Under the pieces are notes generated by a model. That model ran no database searches. It worked only from the letters and a program-made list of their open reading frames with translations, and was not told the origin of the DNA. A DNA stretch of 64,000 bases from Mesorhizobium_G sp049840935 (GTDB taxonomy: Bacteria > Pseudomonadota > Alphaproteobacteria > Rhizobiales > Rhizobiaceae): positions 21,096 through 85,095 of the forward strand of contig JASGJA010000008.1 of the NCBI GenBank assembly GCA_049840935.1, in the 5' to 3' direction. A program made the position numbers and the translations under genes. Below are positions 8,504-18,019 of this stretch, in pieces; within the stretch, counting starts at the first letter, position 1; each line of letters begins with the position of its first letter.

Positions 8504-9728
8504 CGCTTCGACGATCTTCTTCGTTGGAAAGCAGGTCGGTGCGGCTCCATTCTTTGCCTGCCACACGCCGATGGAACGCCGCGTCTTGAAGCCGGGCAGC
8601 CCGTCGGCGCTACCCACATCATAGCCATGCCCCTCAAGCGCACGCTGCATCGCGGCAATGTCGGAGCGATAGAGCGGATCGACCTTCCCCCATTTTCCGA
8701 GAAAATTCTTGTCGCTCCCCGCGATGCGGTCAGCGGCGTGTCCTATAAAGAGCGCATATAGATCGCTCTCGTTATATTCTTTCAGTACGTAGAAATTCTT
8801 GCTGACGATGAACGCCGGACCATTGCGCCCCGCGGGCATCAGCAGGAATCCCTCGCGTGACAATTCCTTGGCCGGAAACGGCCTTTCCGTTGACGCGTTC
8901 GACACCAAGCGCCGCCCATTCGGAAATCTTCTTGCCTTGGTCCGGCCCCTCCAGCGCGCAGGAAACGCTTTCCGGCACAACCACCTCGAAGCCCCATTCG
9001 CGGCCTCGCTCCCAACCATAATCGACCAGGTATTTGCCGATTGAAGCCAGCGTGTCCGGTTCGGAACGCCAAATGTCGATCTTGCCGTCGCCGTCGAAAT
9101 CGACGCCATGCTTCTGCACGGAGGTCGGCAAGAACTGTGGTTGTCCCAGCGCCCCGGCCCAAGATGAACGCATCGCCTTGCGCTCCGCAACACCCGTTTC
9201 AACAAGCTGCAAGGCCGCAATCACCTCGGTGCGGAACATATCCTTGCGCGTGGCGAGCCATGCCTTCGTGCCAAGCACTTCAAATGCATCATATGGCATC
9301 TTAGCCGCGCCAAAGCCGGATTCGCGGCCCCATATTGCGAGAATGATTTCGCTCGGCACGCCATAGCGCTTCTCGACAACGGCCAACGTTTTACCTTGCC
9401 GTCCCGCCCGTGCGCGACCGCCGCTGGTCACGGCTCCGATTGTCTTTTCCGCGAAATATTTTGCGGGCGTATTAAACTCCGCCTGATGCTGTTTTTTCGG
9501 CGTGGTCGGCTTTTCCCCCGGCAGCACCAAATCGGGCAGTTTTGCGTTGGGCTGAATACCATCAAACGCCGCTTCAAAAGTCGCGCGCGAAACGCCCTTT
9601 GCCGAGGCTTCCGGCCAAAGATCTTTCTCAAGCCACGCGCGAAACTGGCCGTCGAGTTTCGATTGTGCCTGCGCGGGCAGCACTCCCAGAAGCATTGCGA
9701 AAATCAGTGCTACCGGGAATTGCGCCAT
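8492..9728 (-). pseudogene. Lytic murein transglycosylase (MltB family), single-base frameshift near 8882
   Basis: Cleaves peptidoglycan glycan strands to 1,6-anhydro products in the periplasm. An N-terminal signal peptide (MAQFPVALIFAMLLGVLPAQAQ) is followed by the MltB domain with ILAIWGRESGFGAAKMPYD, where Glu of ESGFG is catalytic, and GALGQPQFLPTSV. Frame is lost near 8882 after VERVNGK; the next frame supplies PFPAKELSREGFLLMPAGR and a C-terminal peptidoglycan-binding domain (GLPGFKTRRSIGVWQ), ending at 8492. Removing one base of a GG pair (CC on the plus strand) yields 411 residues. Probably a sequencing error; otherwise a protein lacking its binding domain. Confidence 0.87.
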
Positions 9729-9736
9729 GACCCATC

Positions 9737-10342
9737 CTAGAAAATGGTTCGAGACTTTAGCGCCGCGGCCAAAGTCCCCTCATCCAGATAATCCAGTTCT
9801 CCCCCAACCGGCACTCCATGCGCAAGCCGTGTAATCTTCACATCCATGTGGGAAAGCTGGTCCGTCAAGTAATGCGCGGTCGTCTGCCCCTCAACAGTTG
9901 CGTTCACGGCCAGCACCACTTCGCTCACGCCACCCGCCGAAACGCGATCCACCAATTGCTTGATCGTAAGCTGGTCCGGCCCAATGCCATCCAAGGGTGA
10001 CAACACCCCGCCGAGTACATGATATCGTGCGCTCATCGCGCCTGCGCGCTCAAGCGCCCAAAGGTCGGACACATCCTCCACCACGATGATCATGGCCGGG
10101 TCGCGCTTCGGGTCGGTGCAGATCATGCAGGGGTCTGCCGTATCGACGTTGCCGCAGGTCGAGCAAACGCGCACCTTGTCTCGCGCATCGGCCATTGCGC
10201 CTGCAAGCGGCCCCAAAAGCTGGTCTTTTTTCTTGATGAGATGCAGCGCGGCCCTGCGTGCCGAACGCGGACCCAGCCCCGGCACTTTTGCCAGAAGCTG
10301 TATCAGGCGTTCAATTTCAGGACCGGCGATTCGCTTGGACAT
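9737..10342 (-). CDS. recR: Recombination mediator RecR
   Basis: Works with RecF and RecO to load RecA at single-strand gaps. The 201 residues show a helix-hairpin-helix near the N-terminus (VPGLGPRSARRAALHL), a four-Cys zinc finger (CSTCGNVDTADPCMIC) and a Toprim domain (IIVVEDVSDLWALE to VVLAVNATVEGQTTAHYL). The minus-strand neighbourhood dnaX-ybaB-recR is a common bacterial arrangement, here interrupted by the SleB-type gene. recF lies elsewhere in this window (51899). Confidence 0.96.
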   Translation of the reverse strand: MSKRIAGPEIERLIQLLAKVPGLGPRSARRAALHLIKKKDQLLGPLAGAMADARDKVRVCSTCGNVDTADPCMICTDPKRDPAMIIVVEDVSDLWALERAGAMSARYHVLGGVLSPLDGIGPDQLTIKQLVDRVSAGGVSEVVLAVNATVEGQTTAHYLTDQLSHMDVKITRLAHGVPVGGELDYLDEGTLAAALKSRTIF

Positions 10343-10384
10343 GCAAGCGGTATAGAATCATTGCTGCAAGGCGAACAGGCTGTC

Positions 10385-11338
10385 CTATTCGGTTCGCTGC
10401 GCCAACAACATCGCTCCGATGGCAGACGCCTGCTCAGGGCTCGCATCAAACGCGGCGACAGAAGCATTCGCTGTATCAAATGCGGGGCGTATCTCGGCGG
10501 TCATCACCGGAGCATCCCCGCCGAACCGCGACTTGGAAGGCTCATCATCCGGCAAGCCAGTCACTCCCGGCAATTGGTCCGGTGCGGTGCCGGGTCTTGG
10601 CGTCGGCACTGCCGTCGTGTTCATCGCCAGAACCATTTCGCCAGCCTGTGGCGCAGTATCGTTGGCCGCAAGCGCTGTCAGGCTCGAATCGGGTGCGACC
10701 GGCTGCAAAGTGTTTGCGGCACCCGGCAGCGGTGTAGCGTCGTTAGACGCCACCATGACGGCAGGCTGCTCGGTCTGTGGCAGGTCATCACGCATCGGGC
10801 GACGGCTGCGCTTCTCATAAAACGCATTTCCGCCCGCAACGGTCGTATAATGCATGTTTTTGTAAGGGAATTTCAGTCCAGCCGTATGGAAGAACATCAC
10901 CTCAGGCTTCACCTCCGGGTGGCGCTCGCCTTTCAGCACGGCATCCGCTGCGGCCATGACATCCGGCAAAGCCTTTGAATTCATCGGACGGGTCATAACA
11001 CCGGGCGCAAACTGCTTGTTGGCTCCCACCACGCCGCAAATATTGTCGCCCCAGCGACGAGATTGCAGGCGGTTCATAACCACCGAGCCAACCGCCACAA
11101 GCCCATCACGGCTCGAACGATTGCTCTCGAAGAACATAGCTCTGGCGAGACATTCGCGGTCCTGTTCGGTCGCGCGATAAGCTACAGCGGCCTTGCCCGA
11201 CGAGGTCGTCGGCGCAGCACTATAGGCGGCTGAAGATTTCAGCCCCTCACCAAGTCCGTCTGCACTTTGGCTGCAACCAGCCAACGCCAAAGCACCAAAA
11301 GCAGCCAGGGCTGCATGAATTCGTCCTGCAATTCTCAC
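10385..11338 (-). CDS. SleB-type cell wall hydrolase, probable lipoprotein
   Basis: A 317-residue exported protein. The N-terminus MRIAGRIHAALAAFGALALAGCS has a lipobox (ALAGC), so lipid attachment at Cys 22 is predicted. Residues about 60-180 match the Hydrolase_2/SleB domain: CLARAMFFESNRSSRDGLVAVGSVV, with the expected Glu, NICGVVGANKQFAPG and VMFFHTAGL. The last 130 residues are Pro/Ala-rich and low in complexity. It lies between ybaB and recR. A role in peptidoglycan turnover is inferred from the domain. Confidence 0.85.
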   Translation of the reverse strand: MRIAGRIHAALAAFGALALAGCSQSADGLGEGLKSSAAYSAAPTTSSGKAAVAYRATEQDRECLARAMFFESNRSSRDGLVAVGSVVMNRLQSRRWGDNICGVVGANKQFAPGVMTRPMNSKALPDVMAAADAVLKGERHPEVKPEVMFFHTAGLKFPYKNMHYTTVAGGNAFYEKRSRRPMRDDLPQTEQPAVMVASNDATPLPGAANTLQPVAPDSSLTALAANDTAPQAGEMVLAMNTTAVPTPRPGTAPDQLPGVTGLPDDEPSKSRFGGDAPVMTAEIRPAFDTANASVAAFDASPEQASAIGAMLLAQRTE

Positions 11339-11512
11339 GAAAAGCGCCTCATTAGTCCCCCGGCCGCTGCTTCGAGTGCGGCCAGAATGCGGACATTTCA
11401 GGCAAAAGCATGGCGCGATAATGGTTAATTGTTCGCGAGTATAAATGGTTAATCGTTTGTCACCGACCGCTCAGAATGGCCGCGCGTGTCACATGAGGCC
11501 CCTCGCCGCTAT

Positions 11513-11836
11513 CTAAAACGGCAATTTCAGACCCGCAGGCAGGCCAAGACCAGACGTCATTTCCTGCGTTTTTTGCTGAATCGCCTGCTCGATTTTGTTT
11601 TTCGCATCATTGTGCGCTGCTAGAATCAGATCTTCCAGAATCTCGCCCTCACCTTCCTTCACTAAAGAAGGATCGACCTTGAGCGATTTCATCTCGAACT
11701 TGCCGCTGAGCGTAACCGTCACCAGTCCGCCGCCGGACTGACCGCTCGCCTCAATCGCTGTCATCTCTTCCTGCATGGCCTGCATTTTGGCCTGCATTTC
11801 CTTGGCTTTGCTCATCAAGCCCAAGAGGTCTTTCAT
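11513..11836 (-). CDS. ybaB: YbaB/EbfC nucleoid-associated protein
   Basis: A 107-residue DNA-binding protein that forms tweezer-like dimers. It starts MKDLLGLMSKAKEMQAKMQ and carries the family segment VTVTLSGKFEMKSLKVDPSLV and DLILAAHNDAKNKIEQAIQ. It follows dnaX as in many bacteria. As sequenced, its first 86 bases overlap the 3' end of dnaX, which is unusually long and is discussed under dnaX. Confidence 0.94.
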   Translation of the reverse strand: MKDLLGLMSKAKEMQAKMQAMQEEMTAIEASGQSGGGLVTVTLSGKFEMKSLKVDPSLVKEGEGEILEDLILAAHNDAKNKIEQAIQQKTQEMTSGLGLPAGLKLPF

Positions 11837-13661
11837 GGAGTGATCCTTCGCTTTTTACAGAGTTCTCGTCGTCTTCGTCTGACGTCGGCTCAATATCTTC
11901 AACAGTCTCAACTTCCGGCGCGTCGGGAATGCGAACATCGATTATCCGCGCGCCGGGAAAGCGGGAAAGTATCGCCGCAACAGCAGGGTCGCTGCGCGCA
12001 TCCATAAAGGCTGTTTCGCGCTTGGCCGTTTCTTCTTCGGCCAAGGTCTGTCCGCCAGCTTCCTGAGACAGCGAAACCATCCAGGTTCGGCCAGTCCAGG
12101 CTTTCAGCTTTCTGGAAAGCTCATTCGGCAGATCGCGCTCCGCGCCCTCGGCAAGCGCAATCACCAGCCTGCCCGGCTCCAGCCTGACAGGGCGAACATA
12201 GCGTTTGATCGCGACCTTGAGCTTCATATCGCGATTGCTGTCCGCCAGCGTTACGATATCCGCCAGCGAGCGAACCGGCACTTCCGCGACCTCCGGCTCC
12301 ATTACAGGTGCAGGCTGGAAAGCAGGCTCTGCCTGCGGCTGCACAAGGCGCATGGTCTGCGCGCCTCCACCACCAGCAGGCGTCATGCTCGTGCCGGATA
12401 TTGCCGATGCGCCATTGCCGTTTGGCGTCGTTCGACCGCCGTTGGACGCAGGCCCACGCGGCGCAACGGTGCCACCCTCCTGCCCTTCCAGAGACTTCAA
12501 AGCCTCGTCCAGCGTGGGCAGGTCCGCCGCGTGCGCGAGCCGTATCAGCGCCATTTCGGCGGCCATCGCCGGACGGTTGCTAGCTTGCACTTCCGAAATC
12601 GCCTTCAAAAGCATCTGCCACGCACGAGACAGCACGCGCACTGAAAGCGTTTCCGCGAACCCTGCGCCTCGCTTGCGCTCCGTTTCCGTCAGCGAAGCGT
12701 CTTCCACGGCAGAGGGCACAAAGCGCAGCCGCGTCACCAGATGCGTGAATTCCGCAAGGTCGGTAAGGATGGCCACCGGGTCGGCGCCCGTATCATACTG
12801 CGCGCGAAAACCGGCCAATCCAGCCGCAACATCACCCTTCATAAGCACTTCAAACAGATCGACCACACGCGCGCGGTCGGCCAGTCCAAGCATATCGCGC
12901 ACGGCCTGCGCCGTAACCGTTCCCGCGCCATGCGCAATCGCCTGATCCAGTATCGACTGGGCGTCGCGCATCGAGCCTTCGGCCGCGCGCGCAACCATAG
13001 CGAGCGCTTCATCCTCGATCTGGACATTCTCCAACCCGGCAATCCGGCCCAGATGATCGGTAATCAGCGCTGCATCTATCCGCCGCAGATCGAAACGCTG
13101 GCAGCGCGACAGCACCGTAATCGGCACCTTACGAATCTCGGTCGTCGCGAAGATGAATTTGACGTGCGGCGGTGGCTCTTCCAACGTCTTGAGCAGGCCG
13201 TTGAAGGCCTGCGTCGAGAGCATGTGCACTTCGTCGATGATATAGACCTTGTAGCGCGCCGAAACGGGCGCATAGCGAACGCGGTCAATAATATCGCGTA
13301 TGTCGTCGATGCCGGTATGTGAGGCCGCGTCCATCTCGATCACATCGACATGGCGGCCCTCCATGATCGCGCGGCAATTCTCGCCCTCGATAGGCATCTC
13401 CACGGAGGGCGCATCAACTTCAGCGGTCTTGTAATTCAGCGCGCGCGCCAAAATCCGCGCCGTTGTCGTCTTGCCTACACCGCGAACACCGGTCAGCATC
13501 CATGCCTGCGCGATGCGTCCCGTCGCAAACGCGTTGGTCAGCGTGCGGACCATCGGTTCCTGACCGATCAGCCCCGTAAAATCCTTTGGCCGGTATTTGC
13601 GCGCCAGCACGCGGTATCCGCCCTGCTGCGCGGCATCCTTATTATCGGCTTCGTCGCTCAT
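11751..13661 (-). CDS. dnaX: DNA polymerase III subunit tau/gamma
   Basis: Clamp-loader ATPase and replisome organiser. ATG at 13661 (MSDEADNKDAAQQGG) starts 22 codons inside the open frame and gives 636 residues. YRVLARKYRPKDFTGLIGQ, Walker A GVRGVGKTTTARILA, Walker B YIIDEVHMLSTQAFNGLLKTLEE and the ATTEIRKVP sensor are clear. The zinc module is degenerate: only one Cys (GENCRAIMEG) stands where other species have four. A C-terminal tau region follows a Pro/Gly-rich linker. The frame runs 86 bases into ybaB; a TAA at 11855-11857 in a neighbouring frame suggests the true end may be there, at about 602 residues. Confidence 0.93.
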   Translation of the reverse strand: MSDEADNKDAAQQGGYRVLARKYRPKDFTGLIGQEPMVRTLTNAFATGRIAQAWMLTGVRGVGKTTTARILARALNYKTAEVDAPSVEMPIEGENCRAIMEGRHVDVIEMDAASHTGIDDIRDIIDRVRYAPVSARYKVYIIDEVHMLSTQAFNGLLKTLEEPPPHVKFIFATTEIRKVPITVLSRCQRFDLRRIDAALITDHLGRIAGLENVQIEDEALAMVARAAEGSMRDAQSILDQAIAHGAGTVTAQAVRDMLGLADRARVVDLFEVLMKGDVAAGLAGFRAQYDTGADPVAILTDLAEFTHLVTRLRFVPSAVEDASLTETERKRGAGFAETLSVRVLSRAWQMLLKAISEVQASNRPAMAAEMALIRLAHAADLPTLDEALKSLEGQEGGTVAPRGPASNGGRTTPNGNGASAISGTSMTPAGGGGAQTMRLVQPQAEPAFQPAPVMEPEVAEVPVRSLADIVTLADSNRDMKLKVAIKRYVRPVRLEPGRLVIALAEGAERDLPNELSRKLKAWTGRTWMVSLSQEAGGQTLAEEETAKRETAFMDARSDPAVAAILSRFPGARIIDVRIPDAPEVETVEDIEPTSDEDDENSVKSEGSLHERPLGLDEQSQGNAGQNAGHAGRDDSD

Positions 13662-13795
13662 GCGCCGTAATTTTCCCGAACGCGCTGCAAATTTATTCCT
13701 TTCGCAGCGACAGGCTGCCGATTCCATTTCTCACTTCATGCGAGTTTCGCCCGTCGAGTACCGGGCAGTCAACTTCGACGCATGAGAGAAATGAG

Positions 13796-13896
13796 GCGGG
13801 AGGCTGGCACGATGACCCGTGCCGTGGCTCGTTAGGGCTGCTTCCTTCCGGACCTGACCCGGTTGGCGAGTGGCTCGTCCACCACCAACCTCCCGC
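13796..13896 (-). ncRNA. ffs: Signal recognition particle RNA (bacterial small SRP RNA)
   Basis: The minus strand carries the conserved SRP domain IV core GGTCAGGTCCGGAAGGAAGC followed by AGCCC, which binds Ffh. The ends GCGGGAGGTTGG and CCAGCCTCCCGC pair to close a hairpin of about 100 nt. It lies directly upstream of dnaX on the same strand, as in many alphaproteobacteria. The exact ends are estimated from the terminal stem. Confidence 0.93.
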
Positions 13897-14022
13897 GCTC
13901 CATATCGTCAATTGCGCAATCAATTGCAAGTCCTGCCTCTTGCTTTCGTGAATGAGAGCGCAACACCATCTTGCCGTAAGGGCAGGCAAGCCATAGCTTG
14001 CGGGAAATGGGAGGAAATCGGC

Positions 14023-14442
14023 TTGGCAGCAGTCATTCGGAAGGGATTCGAGCTGGACCGGCGGCTTGATGCGGACAGCGAGCCGTTACTTTGGCTTGGC
14101 TTGTGCGAAATGCGCCTGATGAACGACCGTCGCTGGCCGTGGATCGTGCTTGTGCCGCAGCGCGCGGACATCGAAGAACTGCACGAACTCACGCCGCTGG
14201 ATCAGGCTATGCTGACCTTCGAGACTAATCTCGTCGCGCAAGGGCTGAAACAGGTCACCGGCTGCACCAAGATAAACGTCGCAGCGCTCGGCAATATCGT
14301 GCGGCAACTGCACATCCACGTTGTCGCTCGCAACGAAGGCGATGCGGGTTGGCCCGGACCCGTCTGGGGATATGGCCAGCGCGAACCCTATGAGCGCACC
14401 GAAATCCATCAATTCAAGGAGCGGCTCAAGAAAGCCCTCTAA
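14023..14442 (+). CDS. HIT-domain protein
   Basis: A 139-residue histidine-triad protein; the family hydrolyses or transfers nucleotidyl groups. The motif is QLHIHVVARN, with the first two His of the triad and Asn replacing the last (H-x-H-x-V-x-x-N). The frame is open upstream through the SRP RNA gene, but the start is most likely TTG at 14023, with GGGAGGAAA placed six to eight bases before it, giving LAAVIRKGFELDRRLDADS. It is followed after about 90 bases by nudC. Substrate unknown. Confidence 0.87.
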   Translation: MAAVIRKGFELDRRLDADSEPLLWLGLCEMRLMNDRRWPWIVLVPQRADIEELHELTPLDQAMLTFETNLVAQGLKQVTGCTKINVAALGNIVRQLHIHVVARNEGDAGWPGPVWGYGQREPYERTEIHQFKERLKKAL

Positions 14443-14531
14443 TTTTCACCCAGTAAATTTCACATTGTCGCGCGGGGTTAAAGCCGATTACCTTGGCATT
14501 CCTTCCAAGAATCAGCTCATCGGTTTCCCCT

Positions 14532-15473
14532 ATGGCCTTCCGAATTTTCGATGCTCCCTTTCCAGAGCCAAGCGCGGCGATGGGCTTTGCCGGAAACCGC
14601 ATCTGGCGGCTGTCGGAGGAGCGCAGCGACGATTTAGTGGCTATTGCCCTGCGTGATCCATCCATTCGCGCCCTTGTCGTCACCGGCGGACGGCTGTGCC
14701 TGAAACTCGACGGCAGCAGTTTCGATCCGTGGTTTTCGCCTGCCGAAGCCACCGCGCTTTCTGGTGATCTTGACGCCGCCATCCTGCTTGGTCGCGATGC
14801 GCGTGGTCCTGTCCTCGCCGTGCCAAGCACCATCGACCCCGAAACCTTGACCGACACCATCAAGGCCATCGATTTCCGCTCGATCAACATGCAGGGACTG
14901 CTCGAACCTGAACCGCTCGGCGCACTAGCCCAAGGCGCGGCTCTGCTCGCATGGAGCCAAAACCACCGATTTTGTTCCCGCTGCGGCGCGCCAACAGAAC
15001 AGCGCGCGGGCGGCTACAAGCGCGTCTGCCCACAATGCGGTGCGGAGCATTTTCCGCGTACCGATCCCGTCGCCATAATGCTCACCGTCACACAGGACCA
15101 TTGCCTGCTTGGCCGTGGACGGCATTTCGCACCCGGCATGTTTTCCGCGCTCGCGGGCTTCATTGAACCAGGCGAAACCATTGAGGACGCTGTGCGCCGC
15201 GAAACGCTCGAAGAAAGCGGCATCCGGCTTGGCCGTGTGCAATATTTCGCCAGCCAGCCTTGGCCGTTTCCCTATTCGCTGATGATCGGCTGTTTTGGCG
15301 AGGCCTTAAATGAAGACATCCACGCCGACCTCTCCGAACTTGAAGCCTGCCGCTGGTTCACACGCGACGAGGTACGGCTTGCTTTGGAAAAGCAACACCC
15401 GGACGGAATCTTCATGCCGCCCAAAGGCGCAATCGCGCACCATCTCATCCGCACATGGGTAGAATCGGATTAG
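14532..15473 (+). CDS. nudC: NADH pyrophosphatase / NAD-cap decapping Nudix hydrolase
   Basis: Hydrolyses NAD(H) and removes NAD caps from RNA. It has an N-terminal domain, a four-Cys zinc ribbon (CSRCGAP and CPQCGAEH) and the Nudix box GFIEPGETIEDAVRRETLEE, plus the NudC-specific SQPWPFPYSLM motif. ATG at 14532 gives 313 residues, the usual length; a TTG 39 bases upstream is an alternative with no better ribosome-binding site. Its last four bases overlap the stop of convergent pheA. Confidence 0.94.
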   Translation: MAFRIFDAPFPEPSAAMGFAGNRIWRLSEERSDDLVAIALRDPSIRALVVTGGRLCLKLDGSSFDPWFSPAEATALSGDLDAAILLGRDARGPVLAVPSTIDPETLTDTIKAIDFRSINMQGLLEPEPLGALAQGAALLAWSQNHRFCSRCGAPTEQRAGGYKRVCPQCGAEHFPRTDPVAIMLTVTQDHCLLGRGRHFAPGMFSALAGFIEPGETIEDAVRRETLEESGIRLGRVQYFASQPWPFPYSLMIGCFGEALNEDIHADLSELEACRWFTRDEVRLALEKQHPDGIFMPPKGAIAHHLIRTWVESD

Positions 15474-16342
15474 TCGGCGAGCTTCCATTCGTCGCGGGAG
15501 TCGCTCGCCGGATAAACGCCGAGTATCCGCACTTCGCGCGAGAAGAACCGCAATTCTTCCAGCGCATTCTTGACGCTGGTATCCTCTGGATGCCCCTCAA
15601 TGTCGGCGTAAAACAGCGTCGCGGTAAACGCCCCAAGCTGATAGCTCTCCAGCTTGGTCATGTTCACGCCATTCGTGGCAAAACCGCCCATCGCCTTGTA
15701 GAGCGCTGCCGGAACGTTACGCACGCGGAAGATAAACGTCGTCATCATGCGCGCATCTGGCGTTGGCCGTTCCACCCACGCCTTGTTCTTTGTCAAAACA
15801 ACGAAGCGCGTGACGTTCGAGTCCGTATCCTCGACATTTTCCTCAATAATATCAAGTCCGTACAGTTCCGCCGCCAAGCGTGGCGCGAGTGCGGCCATGG
15901 TCCGGTCGCCAATCTCGCTCACCAGCTTTGCGGCCCCTGCCGTATCGCCCGCCACGACACCTTTCCAGCTATTTTTGCGGATATATTTCCGGCACTGCCC
16001 CAGCGCGTGAATGTGGCTGTGAACTGTCTTGATCTCCTTACGATCCACGCCGGGCAACACCATCAATTGAAAATGGATCGGCAGAAAATATTCGCCGATA
16101 ATATGCAGCTTCGATTCCGGCAGCAGATGGTGAATGTCTGCGACGCGCCCCGCAATGGTATTCTCGATCGGGATCATCGCCAGATCGGCCTTGCCCGTTT
16201 CCACGGCGTTGAACGCATCTTCAAATGTCGGGCATGGCAGGGGCTGCATGTCGGGAAACATGTTGCGGCAGGCCGTATCCGAGTTTGCGCCCGGTTCGCC
16301 TTGGAAGGAAATTCGGTTTGTCTTTGCAGCGTTCATGGTCAA
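15470..16342 (-). CDS. pheA: Prephenate dehydratase
   Basis: Converts prephenate to phenylpyruvate in phenylalanine synthesis. The 290-residue monofunctional enzyme has the prephenate dehydratase domain (ISFQGEPGANSD, MIPIENTIAGRVADIHHLL, TDSNVTRFVVL) followed by an ACT domain for Phe feedback (TTFIFRVRNVPAALYKAMGGFATNGVNMTKLES). There is no chorismate mutase domain. The start overlaps the kdsB stop as ATGA, so the pair is coupled. Confidence 0.96.
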   Translation of the reverse strand: MTMNAAKTNRISFQGEPGANSDTACRNMFPDMQPLPCPTFEDAFNAVETGKADLAMIPIENTIAGRVADIHHLLPESKLHIIGEYFLPIHFQLMVLPGVDRKEIKTVHSHIHALGQCRKYIRKNSWKGVVAGDTAGAAKLVSEIGDRTMAALAPRLAAELYGLDIIEENVEDTDSNVTRFVVLTKNKAWVERPTPDARMMTTFIFRVRNVPAALYKAMGGFATNGVNMTKLESYQLGAFTATLFYADIEGHPEDTSVKNALEELRFFSREVRILGVYPASDSRDEWKLAD

Positions 16343-17070
16343 GCTCTCGACAGAATTTCGCGCGCGCGCTCAAGGTCTTGCGGCGTATCAACCCCCAGCG
16401 GCACAGTCTGTATGATTTCGGCATCTATGCGCATGGAAGCCTCCAGCGCACGCAATTGCTCCAACCTTTCGCGCCGTTCAAGCACTGATGGCTTTAGCGC
16501 GACAAAGCGCTCCAGCGCGGCGCGGCGATAGGCATAAAGCCCGATATGGTGATAGAGTGGCCCGTCGCCCCATGGCGCGGTCGCCCGCGTAAAATACAGC
16601 GCGCGCAGACGCGTTTCAGACAGCGGCGAACCGACAATCTTCACCACATTCGGGTTGTTGCGCTCGTGGTCGTCCGCAATTTCCACGCCGAGCGTGGCAA
16701 TATCGACCGCTTTATCCTCAAATGGACGAAAAGCCGCCTGAATGGTAGCGGGGTCGATGGTCGGCAGATCGCCCTGCACATTCACAACCGTTTCCACCTC
16801 GCCGCGCGGATCGATGGTCCCCAACGCCTCGAAAATGCGGTCGGAACCCGATTCGTGATCGGCCCGCGTCATCACCGCTTCAAATCCGTGTGCGCGCACC
16901 GCCTCGGCCACAACATCCGTATCCGTCGCCACGACCACGCGACCTAGACCGCTTTCCGCCGCCCGTTTCGCGACGTGAACGATCATCGGCTTTCCCGCAA
17001 TATCAGCGAGCGGCTTGCCGGGCAGGCGCGTGGAGGCCATGCGGGCAGGAATGAGTATAAGGGTAGACAT
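16339..17070 (-). CDS. kdsB: 3-deoxy-manno-octulosonate cytidylyltransferase
   Basis: Activates Kdo as CMP-Kdo for lipopolysaccharide inner core synthesis. ATG at 17070 gives 243 residues starting MSTLILIPARMASTRLPGKPL; ten further in-frame codons upstream look like shadow. Motifs VVATDTDVVAEAV, VNVQGDLPTIDP and HIGLYAYRRAALERFV fit the family. First gene of the kdsB-pheA pair. Confidence 0.96.
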   Translation of the reverse strand: MSTLILIPARMASTRLPGKPLADIAGKPMIVHVAKRAAESGLGRVVVATDTDVVAEAVRAHGFEAVMTRADHESGSDRIFEALGTIDPRGEVETVVNVQGDLPTIDPATIQAAFRPFEDKAVDIATLGVEIADDHERNNPNVVKIVGSPLSETRLRALYFTRATAPWGDGPLYHHIGLYAYRRAALERFVALKPSVLERRERLEQLRALEASMRIDAEIIQTVPLGVDTPQDLERAREILSRA

Positions 17071-17267
17071 GGCGACGCGGCCTTCGGAGGAAAGTGTCAA
17101 AAAGTCTCACTGGGTGCGCCCTTATAGGTGTTGCAACACCCATGCAAAAGACCTAGACGGAAAATGATCGCCATCTGCCGGGGATGCAGCGTGGCGGTGG
17201 AAATTTTGCACCACTACGCGGTCCTCAAGCAAGTGAATGGACCGGCCGCAAAGGGAGCCTAGGGCGG

Positions 17268-17993
17268 ATGAACTCTTTCGAATTTAACAAGATCATCGGG
17301 GCGCTGCTCGCTACGGTGTTCGTTGTCCTGTCGCTAGGCATTCTGTCTGACGCAATTTTTGCCTCACCAGTGCCGGAAAAGCCGGGCTTCGGCATCGAAG
17401 CTGCTGAGGATACCGCTGGTGCGGGCGGCGAAGGCGGCGGCGCGCCTGCTGTCGAATCAGTTCTGCCGCTGCTGGCAAATGCCAATGTGCAGGATGGCGA
17501 AGCCATTCATAAGAAGTGCATGGCCTGCCACACAGTTGAGAAGGGCGGCGCAAACAAGACCGGCCCGAATCTGTGGGACATCGTAAATCGCCCCATCGCT
17601 TCGCATGAAGGCTTCTCCTATTCCGCAGCCCTCAAGGACTTCTCCAAGGGCGGCTCGGAACATTGGACCTATGAGAACCTCGATCACTTCCTCACCAGCC
17701 CGAAGGGTTTCGTGAAGGGCACCGCAATGGGCTTCGCTGGCGTCAAGAAGACGCAGGAGCGTGCAGACCTCATCGCCTATCTTCGCACGCTGTCAGACAA
17801 TCCGGCTCCGTTGCCTGATGCTGCCGCAGCGGCTCCGGCAGCGGCACCCGCTGGCGAACAACCGGCTGCACAACCTGCCGCAGGCGAGGCTCCTGCCGCT
17901 GCGCCGGCTGGTGAAGCACCTGCCGCTGCACCCGCAGCGCCGGCTGGCGAAGCTCCGGCAGACCCTGCAACGCCCGCCGAACCGGCAAACTAA
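17268..17993 (+). CDS. Membrane-anchored c-type cytochrome (CycM-like)
   Basis: A 241-residue electron carrier. MNSFEFNKIIGALLATVFVVLSLGI is an uncleaved signal anchor, followed by a Gly-rich linker and a class I cytochrome c domain (about residues 68-180) with the haem-binding motif CMACH and the axial-Met segment TAMGFAGVKK. The last 60 residues are an Ala/Pro/Glu low-complexity tail in near-repeats of APAGEAPAA. ATG at 17268 is preceded by AGGGCGG; an earlier in-frame start would spoil the anchor. It resembles CycM, which links bc1 to cytochrome oxidase in rhizobia; that role is by analogy. Confidence 0.88.
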   Translation: MNSFEFNKIIGALLATVFVVLSLGILSDAIFASPVPEKPGFGIEAAEDTAGAGGEGGGAPAVESVLPLLANANVQDGEAIHKKCMACHTVEKGGANKTGPNLWDIVNRPIASHEGFSYSAALKDFSKGGSEHWTYENLDHFLTSPKGFVKGTAMGFAGVKKTQERADLIAYLRTLSDNPAPLPDAAAAAPAAAPAGEQPAAQPAAGEAPAAAPAGEAPAAAPAAPAGEAPADPATPAEPAN

Positions 17994-18019
17994 CGAAGAT
18001 TTCATCCAGACATCACGAA

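Noticed and set aside
15455..16531. 358-codon plus-strand frame opposite pheA and kdsB
   Set aside because: Shadow of two conserved genes that overlap by ATGA in the usual way.
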